Source of the DNA: Clostridia bacterium
GTDB taxonomy: Bacteria; Bacillota; Clostridia; Oscillospirales; CAG-272
NCBI GenBank assembly: GCA_017467815.1
Contig: JAFUKI010000016.1
Span: 1 to 35,748 of the forward strand
DNA length: 35,748 nucleotides
Reading direction: 5' to 3'
In this document: positions 8,208-15,965 of the stretch, in pieces
How positions within the stretch are numbered: the first letter of the stretch is position 1
How the letters are laid out: each line of letters opens with the position of its first letter
The notes under the pieces: generated by a model
Told to the model about the DNA's origin: nothing
The model's database searches: none
Seen by the model: only the letters and a program-made list of their open reading frames with translations
Translations under genes and position numbers: made by a program

Positions 8208-9276
8208 GTCTGCGCACATGACGGGGGAAAATGAGTACCCCACCATTACTCTTGAGGAAATATGCGACATCATCGAAGACGCCCCCAAAGCACTGATCAT
8301 CAGCCATGTAAACCCGGACGGCGATACCGTTGGCTCCGCATTTGCCCTGAAGGAAATGATCTGTGCAGCCGGTGGAACGGCTCGGTGTATCTGCCCCGGC
8401 GATGTTCCCAGACGCCTGCGGTTTCTGATGACCGATCAGGACGATATGTCCTTCGACAGGGAATCCGCTGTTCTGCCCGATGATTACGATATCATCTGCG
8501 CCGTGGACGTGGCATCCCCCATGCAGCTGGGCGCTTTCGAACCCATGATCCCCTATATCGACTTCATGATCGACCACCACGGCGTCGGTACCCCCTTTGC
8601 ACCCCACTATATCGACGCCGAAGCCTCTGCCTGCGGTGAGATTCTCTACGACATTTACGCGAATCTCGCAAACAGAGGCATATACGAAACCTGCCCCGAT
8701 GCCGCAAGACGGATCTACGCCGCCATCGTATCGGATACCGGCAGCTTCAAATTCTCCAATACCACCCCCAAAACCCACATGATCGCCGCCGCTCTCGTGG
8801 ATGTCATCAACACCGCGAAGGACGAAGGTATGGATACCGCGGATCTGTGCCGTTCCCTGTTCGGACAGCGTACTCTGAAGGAACTGACCGCCCAGATGAT
8901 CGCCATCCAGAACCTGCGCTTCTACGACAGCGGCAGACTGGGCGTTGTGCTGTTCACGCAGCAGATGCTGGCGGATGCGGGACTGACGGAGGAAGAAATC
9001 GGTAATGTTGTGGATACGCCCAGAGGCGTGGAAGGGGTCGTGGTAGGCCTGTCCCTGCGTCAGCTGGCGGCAGATCCCACCCAGTATAAAGTTTCCGCGA
9101 GAGCAAACGGGAATATTGACGTATCCGCAGTATGCGCAGGCTTCGGCGGCGGCGGACACGTGCGTGCGGCTGGCTGTACCGTTACCGCAGATACCCCGGA
9201 AGATGCGCTGGATATGGTTGTGGAAGCATTCCTGTCAGCCCTTGCCGATGCGGAAATGCCGGACACATTGGCATAA
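8200..9276 (+). CDS. nrnA: DHH/DHHA1 phosphoesterase (NrnA-like oligoribonuclease / pAp phosphatase)
   Basis: This 358-residue Mn2+-dependent phosphoesterase degrades very short RNA or DNA and, in many NrnA proteins, pAp. The first metal motif HVNPDGDTVGS is at 36-46, the AVDVA aspartate is at 103, and the DHH signature is at 125-127. A later Asp lies in IVSDTG. The DHHA1 substrate motif GGGGHVRAAG is at 316-325. I chose the ATG at 8200 because GGGGAGG lies 9 nt upstream; it overlaps the rbfA end by 8 bp. Placement between rbfA and truB is the classic setting for nrnA. Confidence 0.93.
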   Translation: MNESAHMTGENEYPTITLEEICDIIEDAPKALIISHVNPDGDTVGSAFALKEMICAAGGTARCICPGDVPRRLRFLMTDQDDMSFDRESAVLPDDYDIICAVDVASPMQLGAFEPMIPYIDFMIDHHGVGTPFAPHYIDAEASACGEILYDIYANLANRGIYETCPDAARRIYAAIVSDTGSFKFSNTTPKTHMIAAALVDVINTAKDEGMDTADLCRSLFGQRTLKELTAQMIAIQNLRFYDSGRLGVVLFTQQMLADAGLTEEEIGNVVDTPRGVEGVVVGLSLRQLAADPTQYKVSARANGNIDVSAVCAGFGGGGHVRAAGCTVTADTPEDALDMVVEAFLSALADAEMPDTLA

Positions 9277-9329
9277 TTGTCGGTAGGATCTGCCGATATA
9301 CTATGCCGTACAGAACGAGGTAATGCTAT

Positions 9330-10250
9330 ATGAGTAGAGGAAGACCGGCGGAAGTGTCGGGAATTCTGGTGTTAAACAAGCACGAAGGTGTCACATCCCA
9401 CCACATGATCTCCATCTGCCGCCGTTTGTTCAATACCACCCAGGTGGGACATACGGGAACGCTGGACCCCATGGCAACCGGTGTACTGCCCATTCTGATC
9501 GGACGGGCTGTCAAGGCATCGGAATACGTGATGGCAGGAGAAAAGCGGTATATCGCCGGTATGCGTCTGGGCATGACCACGGATACAGAAGATATTACGG
9601 GAAATGTGCTGTCCTCCTGCGAAAAACTGCCCGATGCAGCGGAAGTTGCCGCGGTATGTGAAAAATTTGTGGGGAAAATCATGCAGATCCCGCCCATGTA
9701 CTCCGCCATCAAGGTGGGGGGACAGAAGCTGGTGGATCTGGCACGTGAGGGCAAGGAAGTGGACAGAGAGCCAAGAGAAGTGGAGATCGCCGCCCTGTCC
9801 TGCACCCCCACGGAAAAACCGGATGAATACATATTGGATGTAACCTGTTCCAAAGGAACGTATATCCGTACACTCTGCGCGGATATCGGTGCGGCACTGG
9901 GCTGCGGTGGGGTCATGTCCTCCCTGATCCGCGTCCGTTCCGGCGGATATACCCTGGATCAGGCATACACCGTGGCGCAGCTGGAAGAAATGACCTATGA
10001 AGAACGCCTGACCCTCCCCAAGCCGGTGGAAACACTGTTCACCGACCTCCCGGAAGTGCATCTGGCAGATTTTCACGCCAAACTCATCCGCGGCGGTACC
10101 GAACTGTACCAGAAAAAAATCCGCACCCACCTGGACACCCCCGGCAAACTGGTACGCCTGTATCACAAAGACACCTTCTTCGCCCTCGGAAAAACAGACA
10201 TAATCGACGACAAACCCATAATCCGCCCCGAAAAGCTGTTTGTTTTGTAA
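9330..10250 (+). CDS. truB: tRNA pseudouridine(55) synthase
   Basis: This 306-residue enzyme makes pseudouridine 55 in the T-loop of tRNAs. The catalytic motif GHTGTLDPMATG carries Asp46. The downstream motifs KRYIAGMRLGMTTDTEDITG, MQIPPMYSAIKVGGQKL and CSKGTYIRTLCADIG are all present. Length fits the family. It ends the rbfA-nrnA-truB operon. Transcription probably ends in the hairpin element that begins 20 bp downstream. No ribF follows, though it often does in related operons. Confidence 0.95.
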   Translation: MSRGRPAEVSGILVLNKHEGVTSHHMISICRRLFNTTQVGHTGTLDPMATGVLPILIGRAVKASEYVMAGEKRYIAGMRLGMTTDTEDITGNVLSSCEKLPDAAEVAAVCEKFVGKIMQIPPMYSAIKVGGQKLVDLAREGKEVDREPREVEIAALSCTPTEKPDEYILDVTCSKGTYIRTLCADIGAALGCGGVMSSLIRVRSGGYTLDQAYTVAQLEEMTYEERLTLPKPVETLFTDLPEVHLADFHAKLIRGGTELYQKKIRTHLDTPGKLVRLYHKDTFFALGKTDIIDDKPIIRPEKLFVL

Positions 10251-10269
10251 AATGATTTTTTGATTTTTT

Positions 10270-10371
10270 GCAGGGGAGGGAGAAACACTTTTTGCGAAAA
10301 AGTATTTCTCCCTCATGAGATTTGCGCAGCAATTCTCAACTGCACCCCCCTCCCTCTTTTCAAAAAACTTT
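10270..10371. repeat. Intergenic hairpin element, family 1, copy C (reverse orientation)
   Basis: The closing hairpin arm comes first (GCAGGGGAGGGAGAAAC) and the head comes last as its complement (CTCTTTTCAAAAAACTTT). There is one micro-palindrome unit in the centre (GAGATTTGC-GCA-GCAATTCTC). It follows the truB stop and may act as its terminator. Confidence 0.8.
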
Positions 10372-10475
10372 AGGAAAAGGGGATGGGGGGATAGGGATTT
10401 GGTGTGTGCAGGTTTTTGTCTCCGTTTTTTTGTTTTTTTAGGGGATGGGGGGCTTGGTGACTGCTGTGACGGTCA

Positions 10476-10640
10476 ATGTGTCTGGGATTTTATAAAGTTC
10501 CCGAAACAGCGAAAAGGATGGGTGACGGAAGTGAGGATATTCCGCTTGCCTGCTATGAGTTTCTTTCCTCTAAAACCAAAGAAGAACAGGAACATCTGTA
10601 TCGGATTCTTTTGGAGATGGACAAGTATAAGAAAAACTGA
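10476..10640 (+). CDS. Short open frame of 54 codons, possible gene remnant
   Basis: The frame from the ATG at 10476 to the TGA at 10640 gives a hydrophilic, helical-looking C-terminal half (FLSSKTKEEQEHLYRILLEM) with coding-like composition. It has no convincing ribosome binding site. A shorter start at 10518 would give 40 residues. It sits alone between two hairpin elements in a 620-bp gene-free gap. It could be the tail of a decayed gene. I do not recognise a family. Confidence 0.3.
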   Translation: MCLGFYKVPETAKRMGDGSEDIPLACYEFLSSKTKEEQEHLYRILLEMDKYKKN

Positions 10641-10670
10641 AAAAACACCAAAAATGCTACTGTCAGAAAA

Positions 10671-10709
10671 AACAGGTGCCGAAGATTTACAAAAGATTCT
10701 TCGGCACCT
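10671..10709 (-). terminator. Strong hairpin, probable terminator of the flavin reductase gene
   Basis: GGTGCCGAAGA (10675-10685) and TCTTCGGCACC (10699-10709) form an 11-bp perfect stem. On the minus strand it is followed by a G and then six T residues in the bases just before 10675, so it fits the minus-strand flavin reductase gene upstream. A plus-strand role is also possible, but the T-run on that side is weak. Confidence 0.6.
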
Positions 10710-10754
10710 ATCCTATTTTATCAGGTTATACAGTAATATATCAGTCCCCTTTTT

Positions 10755-10856
10755 CAAGTTTTTTGAAAAGAGGATGTGGGGGTCGAAGAATTGCTTCGCA
10801 AATCTTCAGGGGAAGGGGAAAGACTTTTTCGCAAAAAGTTTTTCCCCTTCCCCCGC
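10755..10856. repeat. Intergenic hairpin element, family 1, copy D
   Basis: The head CAAGTTTTTTGAAAAGAGGA and the closing arm (TTTTTCCCCTTCCCCC) are present. There is one micro-palindrome of modified form (GAAGAATTGC-TTC-GCAAATCTTC). It ends 16 bp from the flavin reductase stop. Confidence 0.75.
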
Positions 10857-10871
10857 AAAACAAAACAAAAC

Positions 10872-11429
10872 TCACTTCAATTTCTTCCCGTCAGAAAATG
10901 CTTTGCCTACTACCTGACCGAGGGTGCGGTAGGTGAGGGTGAAGCAGTCGAGGCAGAGGGGGTGGAGTTTGTCCACGTCCAGTTTGCCTTTTTCGGTCAG
11001 GAGGGATTCTTCGATGCTGACGTTTACGATTTCGCCGATGCACATTCCGTCCTCGTTCCATTTGAGGAGTTTGCATTCCAGAGTTACGGGAAATTCGTCG
11101 ATAATGGGAGCATTTACGTACGTACCGGGGGTAGCGTGGAATCCGGCTCTGGCAAATTTATCAGGCACCTTGTTGGCAGAAACAATCCCCACATAGTCAC
11201 AGGGCACGATCTGATCCTCGGTAGCAAAACTTACCGTAAACGCACCGGTCTTTTTCATATTCTCATGAGTCTTATGATCTTCATCAATACTGAGAATCAC
11301 TTTGTTCTCTTCATAAATATTCCCCCATCCCGCATTCATGGCATTGGGAACACCGCTTTCATCATACGTACCAATCACCAGCACCGGCATAGGAAACATC
11401 CATGTCTTAGGCCCAACATTCTTTCTCAT
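10872..11429 (-). CDS. Flavin reductase-like / flavoredoxin family FMN-binding protein
   Basis: This 185-residue protein has the FMN-binding split-barrel fold of the flavoredoxin and flavin reductase family. The N-terminal segment with PMPVLVIGTYDESGVPNAMNAGW is the family-typical FMN pocket. It is followed by KTHENMKKTGAFTVSFA and DYVGIVSANKVPDKFARAGF. Such proteins bind FMN and reduce flavins or pass electrons; the partner cannot be seen here. GGAGG lies 8 nt before the ATG. The gene is monocistronic between two hairpin elements. Confidence 0.85.
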   Translation of the reverse strand: MRKNVGPKTWMFPMPVLVIGTYDESGVPNAMNAGWGNIYEENKVILSIDEDHKTHENMKKTGAFTVSFATEDQIVPCDYVGIVSANKVPDKFARAGFHATPGTYVNAPIIDEFPVTLECKLLKWNEDGMCIGEIVNVSIEESLLTEKGKLDVDKLHPLCLDCFTLTYRTLGQVVGKAFSDGKKLK

Positions 11430-11557
11430 AATCTACCTCCGTTGGCATCAGGTCAATAACTTCGTCTAAAAAAACAAATCCCATTCTCCCTCATCCATAC
11501 TGCACGATGCAGCTGAAATGAAAGAGAACCACCCATACCTCTATACATATCATTTTT

Positions 11558-11623
11558 AAAGTTTTTTGAAAAGAGGGGTGCAGGGGAGAGAAACTTTTTT
11601 TCAAAAAAGTTTCTCTCCCCTGC
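11558..11623. repeat. Intergenic hairpin element, family 1, copy E (no central unit)
   Basis: This is the shortest form: the head AAAGTTTTTTGAAAAGAGG runs directly into the long stem GCAGGGGAGAGAAACTTTTTT with its complement ending in TCTCTCCCCTGC. There is no micro-palindrome. It lies 17 bp past the asnS stop and is well placed to terminate asnS. Confidence 0.8.
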
Positions 11624-11640
11624 AAAAAAATCCAAAAAAA

Positions 11641-13032
11641 TTAAAGCTCACAATTATTAACAGTACGCGGGAAGGGGATGACGTCGCGGATGTTGGATAC
11701 GCCGGTGAGGTACATGACGCATCTTTCGAAGCCGAGACCGAATCCGGCGTGGCGTGCGGAACCGTACTTGCGGAGATCCATGTAGAAGTCGTAGGATTCC
11801 TTTTCCAAGCCCAGTTCGTCCAGACGCTTGTCCAGCTTGTCGAAGTCATCTTCACGCTGAGAACCGCCGATGATCTCGCCGATGCCGGGAACCAGACAGT
11901 CCATAGCGGCAACGGTCTTTCCGTCCTCGTTCAGCTTCATGTAGAAAGCCTTGATTTCCTTGGGATAATCGGTAACGAATACGGGACGCTTGAGTACCTG
12001 CTCGGTCAGGTAGCGTTCATGCTCGGTCTGGAGGTCGCAGCCCCAGTATACCTTATAATCAAACTTGTCGTTGTTTTCTTCCAGCAGCTTGACCGCTTCG
12101 GTATAGGTTACATGACCGAAATCGGAGGATACTACATTTTCCAGACGGTCCAGAAGTCCCTTGTCCACGAACTGGTTGAAGAACGCCATTTCTTCAGGCG
12201 CGTTTTCCAGAACGTAGTTGATGATATACTTCAGCATATCTTCCGCCAGCTTCATGTCGTCCGCCAGATCCGCAAATGCGATCTCCGGTTCGATCATCCA
12301 GAATTCGGCAGCATGACGGGTGGTGTTGGAGTTTTCCGCACGGAAGGTGGGTCCAAAGGTGTAAATATTCTTGAACGCCATAGCGTAGGTTTCACCGTTG
12401 AGCTGTCCGGAAACGGTCAGGTTGGTGGACTTGCCGAAGAAATCCTGGCTCCAGTCAACAGCACCGTCTTCGGTTCTGGGAAGGTTGTCCATGTCCATGG
12501 TGGTAACACGGAACATTTCTCCGGCACCTTCGCAGTCACTGCCTGTGATCAGCGGGGTATGCACGTACACGAAATCTCTTTCCTGGAAGAACTTATGGAT
12601 GGCATAAGCCGCCAGGGAGCGTACGCGGAATACTGCCTGGAACAGGTTGGTACGGGGACGCAGGTGGGAGATGGTGCGGAGATATTCGATGGTGTGGCGT
12701 TTCTTCTGCAGGGGATAATCGGGAGAAGAAGCACCTTCCAGGGTTACGGAAGAAGCGTGGATCTCAAAAGGCTGCTTTGCCTCGGGGGTAAGCACGATCT
12801 TACCTTCCACGATGATGGCGGAACCTACATTATACTTGCAGATCTCCGCAAAATTGGGCAGATTATTGTCATAAACGATCTGGACAGGTTCAAAAAATGT
12901 ACCGTCGGACAGAACGATAAAGCCGAATGCTTTGGAGTCCCGGTTGTTGCGTACCCAGCCGCCGACAACCACGTGGTCCTTATCCACGGAATCCATATCC
13001 CGATACAGGGTGCGGACAGAAGTAAGGTTCAT
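11641..13032 (-). CDS. asnS: Asparaginyl-tRNA synthetase
   Basis: This 463-residue class II synthetase charges tRNA-Asn. It has an N-terminal OB-fold anticodon-binding domain ([24 protein letters not shown]). The catalytic core holds motif 2 [21 protein letters not shown] and motif 3 [15 protein letters not shown]. The [12 protein letters not shown] version is the asparagine-type signature and separates it from AspRS. The ATG follows AAGGA. An upstream sigma-A promoter (13091-13120) and a downstream hairpin element frame it as a single gene. Confidence 0.96.
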   Translation of the reverse strand: MNLTSVRTLYRDMDSVDKDHVVVGGWVRNNRDSKAFGFIVLSDGTFFEPVQIVYDNNLPNFAEICKYNVGSAIIVEGKIVLTPEAKQPFEIHASSVTLEGASSPDYPLQKKRHTIEYLRTISHLRPRTNLFQAVFRVRSLAAYAIHKFFQERDFVYVHTPLITGSDCEGAGEMFRVTTMDMDNLPRTEDGAVDWSQDFFGKSTNLTVSGQLNGETYAMAFKNIYTFGPTFRAENSNTTRHAAEFWMIEPEIAFADLADDMKLAEDMLKYIINYVLENAPEEMAFFNQFVDKGLLDRLENVVSSDFGHVTYTEAVKLLEENNDKFDYKVYWGCDLQTEHERYLTEQVLKRPVFVTDYPKEIKAFYMKLNEDGKTVAAMDCLVPGIGEIIGGSQREDDFDKLDKRLDELGLEKESYDFYMDLRKYGSARHAGFGLGFERCVMYLTGVSNIRDVIPFPRTVNNCEL

Positions 13033-13090
13033 AGGAACAATTCCTTTCGTGAAAGTATTTAAATTATAGATAGAAACACTATAATATCAT

Positions 13091-13120
13091 ATTATACCAT
13101 ATTTACCCCGAATATTGCAA
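13091..13120 (-). promoter_or_regulatory. Sigma-A promoter of asnS
   Basis: On the minus strand, -35 TTGCAA (13120-13115) and -10 TATAAT (13096-13091) have an 18-bp spacer. No T-box leader is visible in the roughly 58-bp gap to the start codon. Confidence 0.65.
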
Positions 13121-13214
13121 TAGCCGGATGGAAAAAATTCCGCACAGCAGCATTTACTTTATGAAAAGACAGAATATGTCTCCACAATCAAAACCACAAC
13201 AACCGTACGAAAAC

Positions 13215-13257
13215 CACAGCAGTGCGACAAATCTGCTGTTCTGTCTGCACTGCTGTG
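13215..13257. terminator. Perfect 11-bp hairpin between asnS and the broken XRE gene
   Basis: CACAGCAGTGC (13215-13225) pairs with GCACTGCTGTG (13247-13257) around a 21-nt loop. On the minus strand a short T-run follows, so it may end the operon 13374-14613. No other feature is visible in the 340-bp gap between asnS and that operon. Confidence 0.45.
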
Positions 13258-13373
13258 TCCGTGTCTATTGTAAGTTTTGAGAATATTATCCTATCGTTTA
13301 TCGTGCCTTAAAATACATCGTTTCCCGGATTACCGCAGATCCGTGTGTTTCTGCAAAGTTCACCTCTGCATCA

Positions 13374-13574
13374 TCATGCAAAAAAGTCGTTCACGGAACA
13401 GGTGAGAATTTCCGCGATCCGGGGCAGAAAGGTGATGTCCGGGTAGCATACGCTTCTCTCCCATTTGGAAATCGCCTGCGCCGTTACACCTATGCGCCTG
13501 CCGAATTATTCCTGGGTCAGGTGGTTTTCTTCCCGGTATTTTTTGATTTTTTCCGCAATCAGAATTCTGTTCAT
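13374..13574 (-). pseudogene. XRE-type helix-turn-helix regulator broken by an in-frame TAA
   Basis: Read through, the frame gives 66 residues of a classic HTH_3 protein: KIKKYREENHLTQE, a stop, then FGRRIGVTAQAISKWERSVC and YPDITFLPRIAEILTCSVNDFF. The stop is a TAA exactly where the family has Glu (LTQEEFG), so a single G to T change of GAA would explain it. The rest of the frame is intact to its own TGA. Its ATG overlaps the TGA of the ArsR-type gene, so it was the third gene of that operon. The sequence alone cannot exclude a sequencing error or stop readthrough. Confidence 0.75.
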
Positions 13575-14110
13575 TCTTGTTCATTCAGCCAGTATGTCTG
13601 TTTTTCTCTGATGAGAATACCGCAGGCGATCATTTCACGGCGGATGGTACAGTGGTCCTCATGGAACCGGTGGATGATTTCACTTACTTCATTTTCCGTG
13701 TACTTCCGCCCCTTCTCAAAGGATTTTCCGATTTCCGCAAGTACAATTTCCCGCTTTTTCCGCTGGGTCGGGATCTGGGTCAGTCTGCCGTATTTGAAGA
13801 AATGGGAGAGAACTTCCTTTTTGTATTTTTCCTCGGTATCGAGAACGGGTTCGTCCTTCTTTATCCATTCGTACAGGGGTTTGTCGAACATTTCCCGGTT
13901 CAGGGAATAGATCATGTAAAACTGGGAGCGGGAACAGTTTACCACGCCGGCGGATTCCAGTTTTTTCAGATGGTAGCAGATGGTCGCCGGGGTCAGGGAA
14001 AGTTCACAGGCGATCTTTTCCACGTAGGAATCCTCTTTCAGAAGAAGATTCAGAATCTTCAGCCGTGTTTCATCCGCAAGGAGCTTCAGAAGGGCAAGTT
14101 TTTCCTTCAT
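13571..14110 (-). CDS. ArsR-family transcriptional regulator with DUF2087 domain
   Basis: This 179-residue protein starts with an ArsR-type winged helix (residues 1-70: ALLKLLADETRLKILNLLL, then CELSLTPATICYHLKKLESAGVV). It ends with a DUF2087 domain (about 95-175: LTQIPTQRKKREIVLAEIGKSF, then YTENEVSEIIHRFHEDHCTIRREMIACGILIR). No arsenic-type cysteine pair is seen, so the signal is unknown. It overlaps the upstream gene by 4 bp and the broken XRE gene by 4 bp. A consensus promoter carrying three matching half-sites precedes the operon and probably marks autoregulation. Confidence 0.88.
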   Translation of the reverse strand: MKEKLALLKLLADETRLKILNLLLKEDSYVEKIACELSLTPATICYHLKKLESAGVVNCSRSQFYMIYSLNREMFDKPLYEWIKKDEPVLDTEEKYKKEVLSHFFKYGRLTQIPTQRKKREIVLAEIGKSFEKGRKYTENEVSEIIHRFHEDHCTIRREMIACGILIREKQTYWLNEQE

Positions 14111-14613
14111 CTGAGTCCCTCCGTAAACATACCGGGATACACGTTATACTCCGCACGCCACGCTTCCCATGCCTTGAACACATTCTCACATCCGCCGATC
14201 TTGATGCGCAGCTCGAAAATGTTTTTCTCATCCCCAGCGGCTTTGGCGGCTTCGTATTCGGTATAGTACCCGTTCACAATCTGATCCCGCATATAAATCT
14301 CCGCCTGCAGTGCCGCGATGAACATCTTTTTTTCATCCTCATCCAGTCCGGTGTATACTTCCCGGAGCTGCGGATACTTCTCCAGGATCTGCCCGATGAT
14401 ATGCTGTCTGGTTGTCAGAACACCTTCTCTGTTTCCTGTCGTGTGCCACAGCAGTCCTGCCCTATTGCACAGACCGTACATCTCACGCTCAACGATCAAT
14501 GCCTTGCGTTCACTTTTGTTTTCCGCCGGCACCGCGTTCAGCCTCGCCTGACATTCATCATACATGGCTTTATGAATATCATATAGTGCTTTATCGATTT
14601 CAAGTGCTGTCAT
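14107..14613 (-). CDS. Helical cytoplasmic protein of unknown function
   Basis: I do not recognise this 168-residue protein. It is charged, rich in predicted helices and has no signal or membrane segment. Two patches stand out: EREMYGLCNRAGLLWHTTGNREGVLT and EIYMRDQIVNGYY. I chose the ATG at 14613 because AAGGAG lies 7 nt upstream. It is the first gene of the operon with the ArsR/DUF2087 regulator and overlaps it by 4 bp, so it is the likely effector or partner under that regulator's control. Confidence 0.7.
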   Translation of the reverse strand: MTALEIDKALYDIHKAMYDECQARLNAVPAENKSERKALIVEREMYGLCNRAGLLWHTTGNREGVLTTRQHIIGQILEKYPQLREVYTGLDEDEKKMFIAALQAEIYMRDQIVNGYYTEYEAAKAAGDEKNIFELRIKIGGCENVFKAWEAWRAEYNVYPGMFTEGLR

Positions 14614-14637
14614 GTTATATCTCCTTTCTGCAATCTG

Positions 14638-14807
14638 CTTTCTGTCAATATGAATGAAAAATCCTGTTCCCCATAGGGGATGAAAAGTGGTTGGTTCCAC
14701 TTTTCAAAGGATTTTTGGGTGGGGAACAGCTTCACGTCCTGCTTCGCTTACTTTGCTTCCCCACCGCTACACTTATATTATAGTCATCTAATCACTTTCT
14801 GTCAATA
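14638..14807. repeat. Structured leader flanked by 13-bp direct repeats
   Basis: CTTTCTGTCAATA occurs at 14638-14650 and again at 14795-14807. Between them lie several stems: CTGTTCCCC/GGGGAACAG, GAAAAGTGG/CCACTTTTC and GGTGGGGAA/TTCCCCACC. The segment forms the 5' leader of the 168-residue protein gene. It could be an attenuator or a small inserted element. Confidence 0.5.
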
Positions 14808-14830
14808 GTGATTAGACATATTTCTAATCA
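14777..14830 (-). promoter_or_regulatory. Consensus promoter embedded in three operator half-sites
   Basis: On the minus strand, -35 TTGACA (14805-14800) and -10 TATAAT (14782-14777) have a 17-bp spacer. TCTAATCACT (14787-14796) and AGTGATTAGA (14807-14816) form a perfect 10-bp inverted repeat centred on the -35. A third half-site, TCTAATCA at 14823-14830, pairs with TGATTAGA (14809-14816). This layout is what a dimeric repressor encoded in the same operon would need. Confidence 0.75.
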
Positions 14831-14936
14831 TTAAACCAATGGTAGAGAATCAGGGGAAACAGCATTGGCAATATGAAACCAAATCAACAGATCCCCCCAA
14901 GCAGATCCCGCTGCCGCAGGTGAAAACATCTGCATC

Positions 14937-14965
14937 TTGTAAAAAAACATCCGCTGTGCTATAAT
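14937..14965 (+). promoter_or_regulatory. Sigma-A promoter of the arylamine N-acetyltransferase gene
   Basis: The -35 TTGTAA (14937-14942) and -10 TATAAT (14960-14965) have a 17-bp spacer and lie 33 bp before the ATG. Confidence 0.75.
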
Positions 14966-14998
14966 GTAACTATACTCCATAAAAAGGAAGATACTCAT

Positions 14999-15763
14999 AT
15001 GAATAAAATTCACGCCTTCCTCGCCAGGATCGGGTTGGAAAACTTAAAAATCGAACATACCTTCGAATGCCTTGACAAGATCCAGGAAGCCTGTGTGCTG
15101 CATATCCCTTACGAAAACCTGGACATCCTTGCCGGCAGACCCCTTGCACTGGATGTCGAATCCGTTTATACCAAAGTCGTGGAAAATCATCGGGGCGGCT
15201 ATTGCTTTGAGACCAATGCCCTGCTTCACTATATGCTTGCGGAAATGGGTTTTACGGTGCGGAGCTGTTTTGCCCGTGTTCTGCGGGGAGAAGCGGAAAT
15301 TCCCTTCCGGCGGCACCGGATTCTGCTGGTCACCATCGACGGAATGGACTGCATGGCAGACATCGGCTTCGGCAATATCGCGCCGCGGCGTCCTCTGAAG
15401 CTGATCTGCGGCGAAGTGCAGGAGCAGAACGGCGAGACCTACCGCTTTGAACAGGATCCGGAGCTGGGTTGGGTCATCTGGGAACTGCACAAAGGCGAGT
15501 GGCGGCAGTTCATCAGCTTCACTGCGGAACATCAGTACGAAACCGATTTTGTCCCCACCTCCTTCTGGTGCGAAAAACACCCCGACTCCCCCTTCAACAA
15601 AGCAGAAATGGTCGCTATAAAGATCCCCGGCGGCAGAAAAACGGTTGACGGACACACCCATAAGATTTTCACCGGTACGGAGATCACGTATCTGGAGGAA
15701 AACATGAGCGATGAACGGCTGGCGGAGGTACTGCGGACGGAATTCGGTCTGGCGGGATACTGA
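14999..15763 (+). CDS. Arylamine N-acetyltransferase
   Basis: This 254-residue cytoplasmic enzyme transfers acetyl from acetyl-CoA to arylamines, hydrazines or related amines. The catalytic triad is visible: Cys69 in RGGYCFETN, His106 in FRRHRILL and Asp121 in MADIGFG. The N-terminal PYENLDILAGRPL motif also fits. Length is typical of the family. AAGGAAG precedes the ATG. It has its own promoter. The natural substrate is unknown; detoxification of aromatic amines or a biosynthetic acylation are the usual options. Confidence 0.93.
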   Translation: MNKIHAFLARIGLENLKIEHTFECLDKIQEACVLHIPYENLDILAGRPLALDVESVYTKVVENHRGGYCFETNALLHYMLAEMGFTVRSCFARVLRGEAEIPFRRHRILLVTIDGMDCMADIGFGNIAPRRPLKLICGEVQEQNGETYRFEQDPELGWVIWELHKGEWRQFISFTAEHQYETDFVPTSFWCEKHPDSPFNKAEMVAIKIPGGRKTVDGHTHKIFTGTEITYLEENMSDERLAEVLRTEFGLAGY

Positions 15764-15899
15764 CCCCCTGATTGATATATAAAAAAGGAATATCCATGAG
15801 AAAATTCGCTGATACCGTTTCGCACGACACCCCCTGTTCCAATATAATGGAAGATCGGGGATACCGTCCTCTGTCCATTGACCGACAGTTCCGTTTATT

Positions 15900-15928
15900 T
15901 TGCAAAACCGCCCTCTCCGTGGTATACT
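15900..15928 (+). promoter_or_regulatory. Sigma-A promoter of the GNAT gene
   Basis: The -35 TTGCAA (15900-15905) and -10 TATACT (15923-15928) have a 17-bp spacer, 37 bp before the ATG. Confidence 0.7.
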
Positions 15929-15965
15929 ATACAAATCCATCAGTTCTCACACAGGAGGAAACAAT

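Noticed and set aside
8155..9159. 334-codon minus-strand frame opposite nrnA
   Set aside because: The plus strand carries DHH and DHHA1 motifs in order; the reverse frame is a shadow.
11566..13062. 498-codon plus-strand frame opposite asnS
   Set aside because: asnS has all class II motifs on the other strand. This frame is a mirror of a GC-rich gene with no ribosome binding site.
13033..13090. T-box leader of asnS
   Set aside because: The leader is too short and lacks the T-box sequence.
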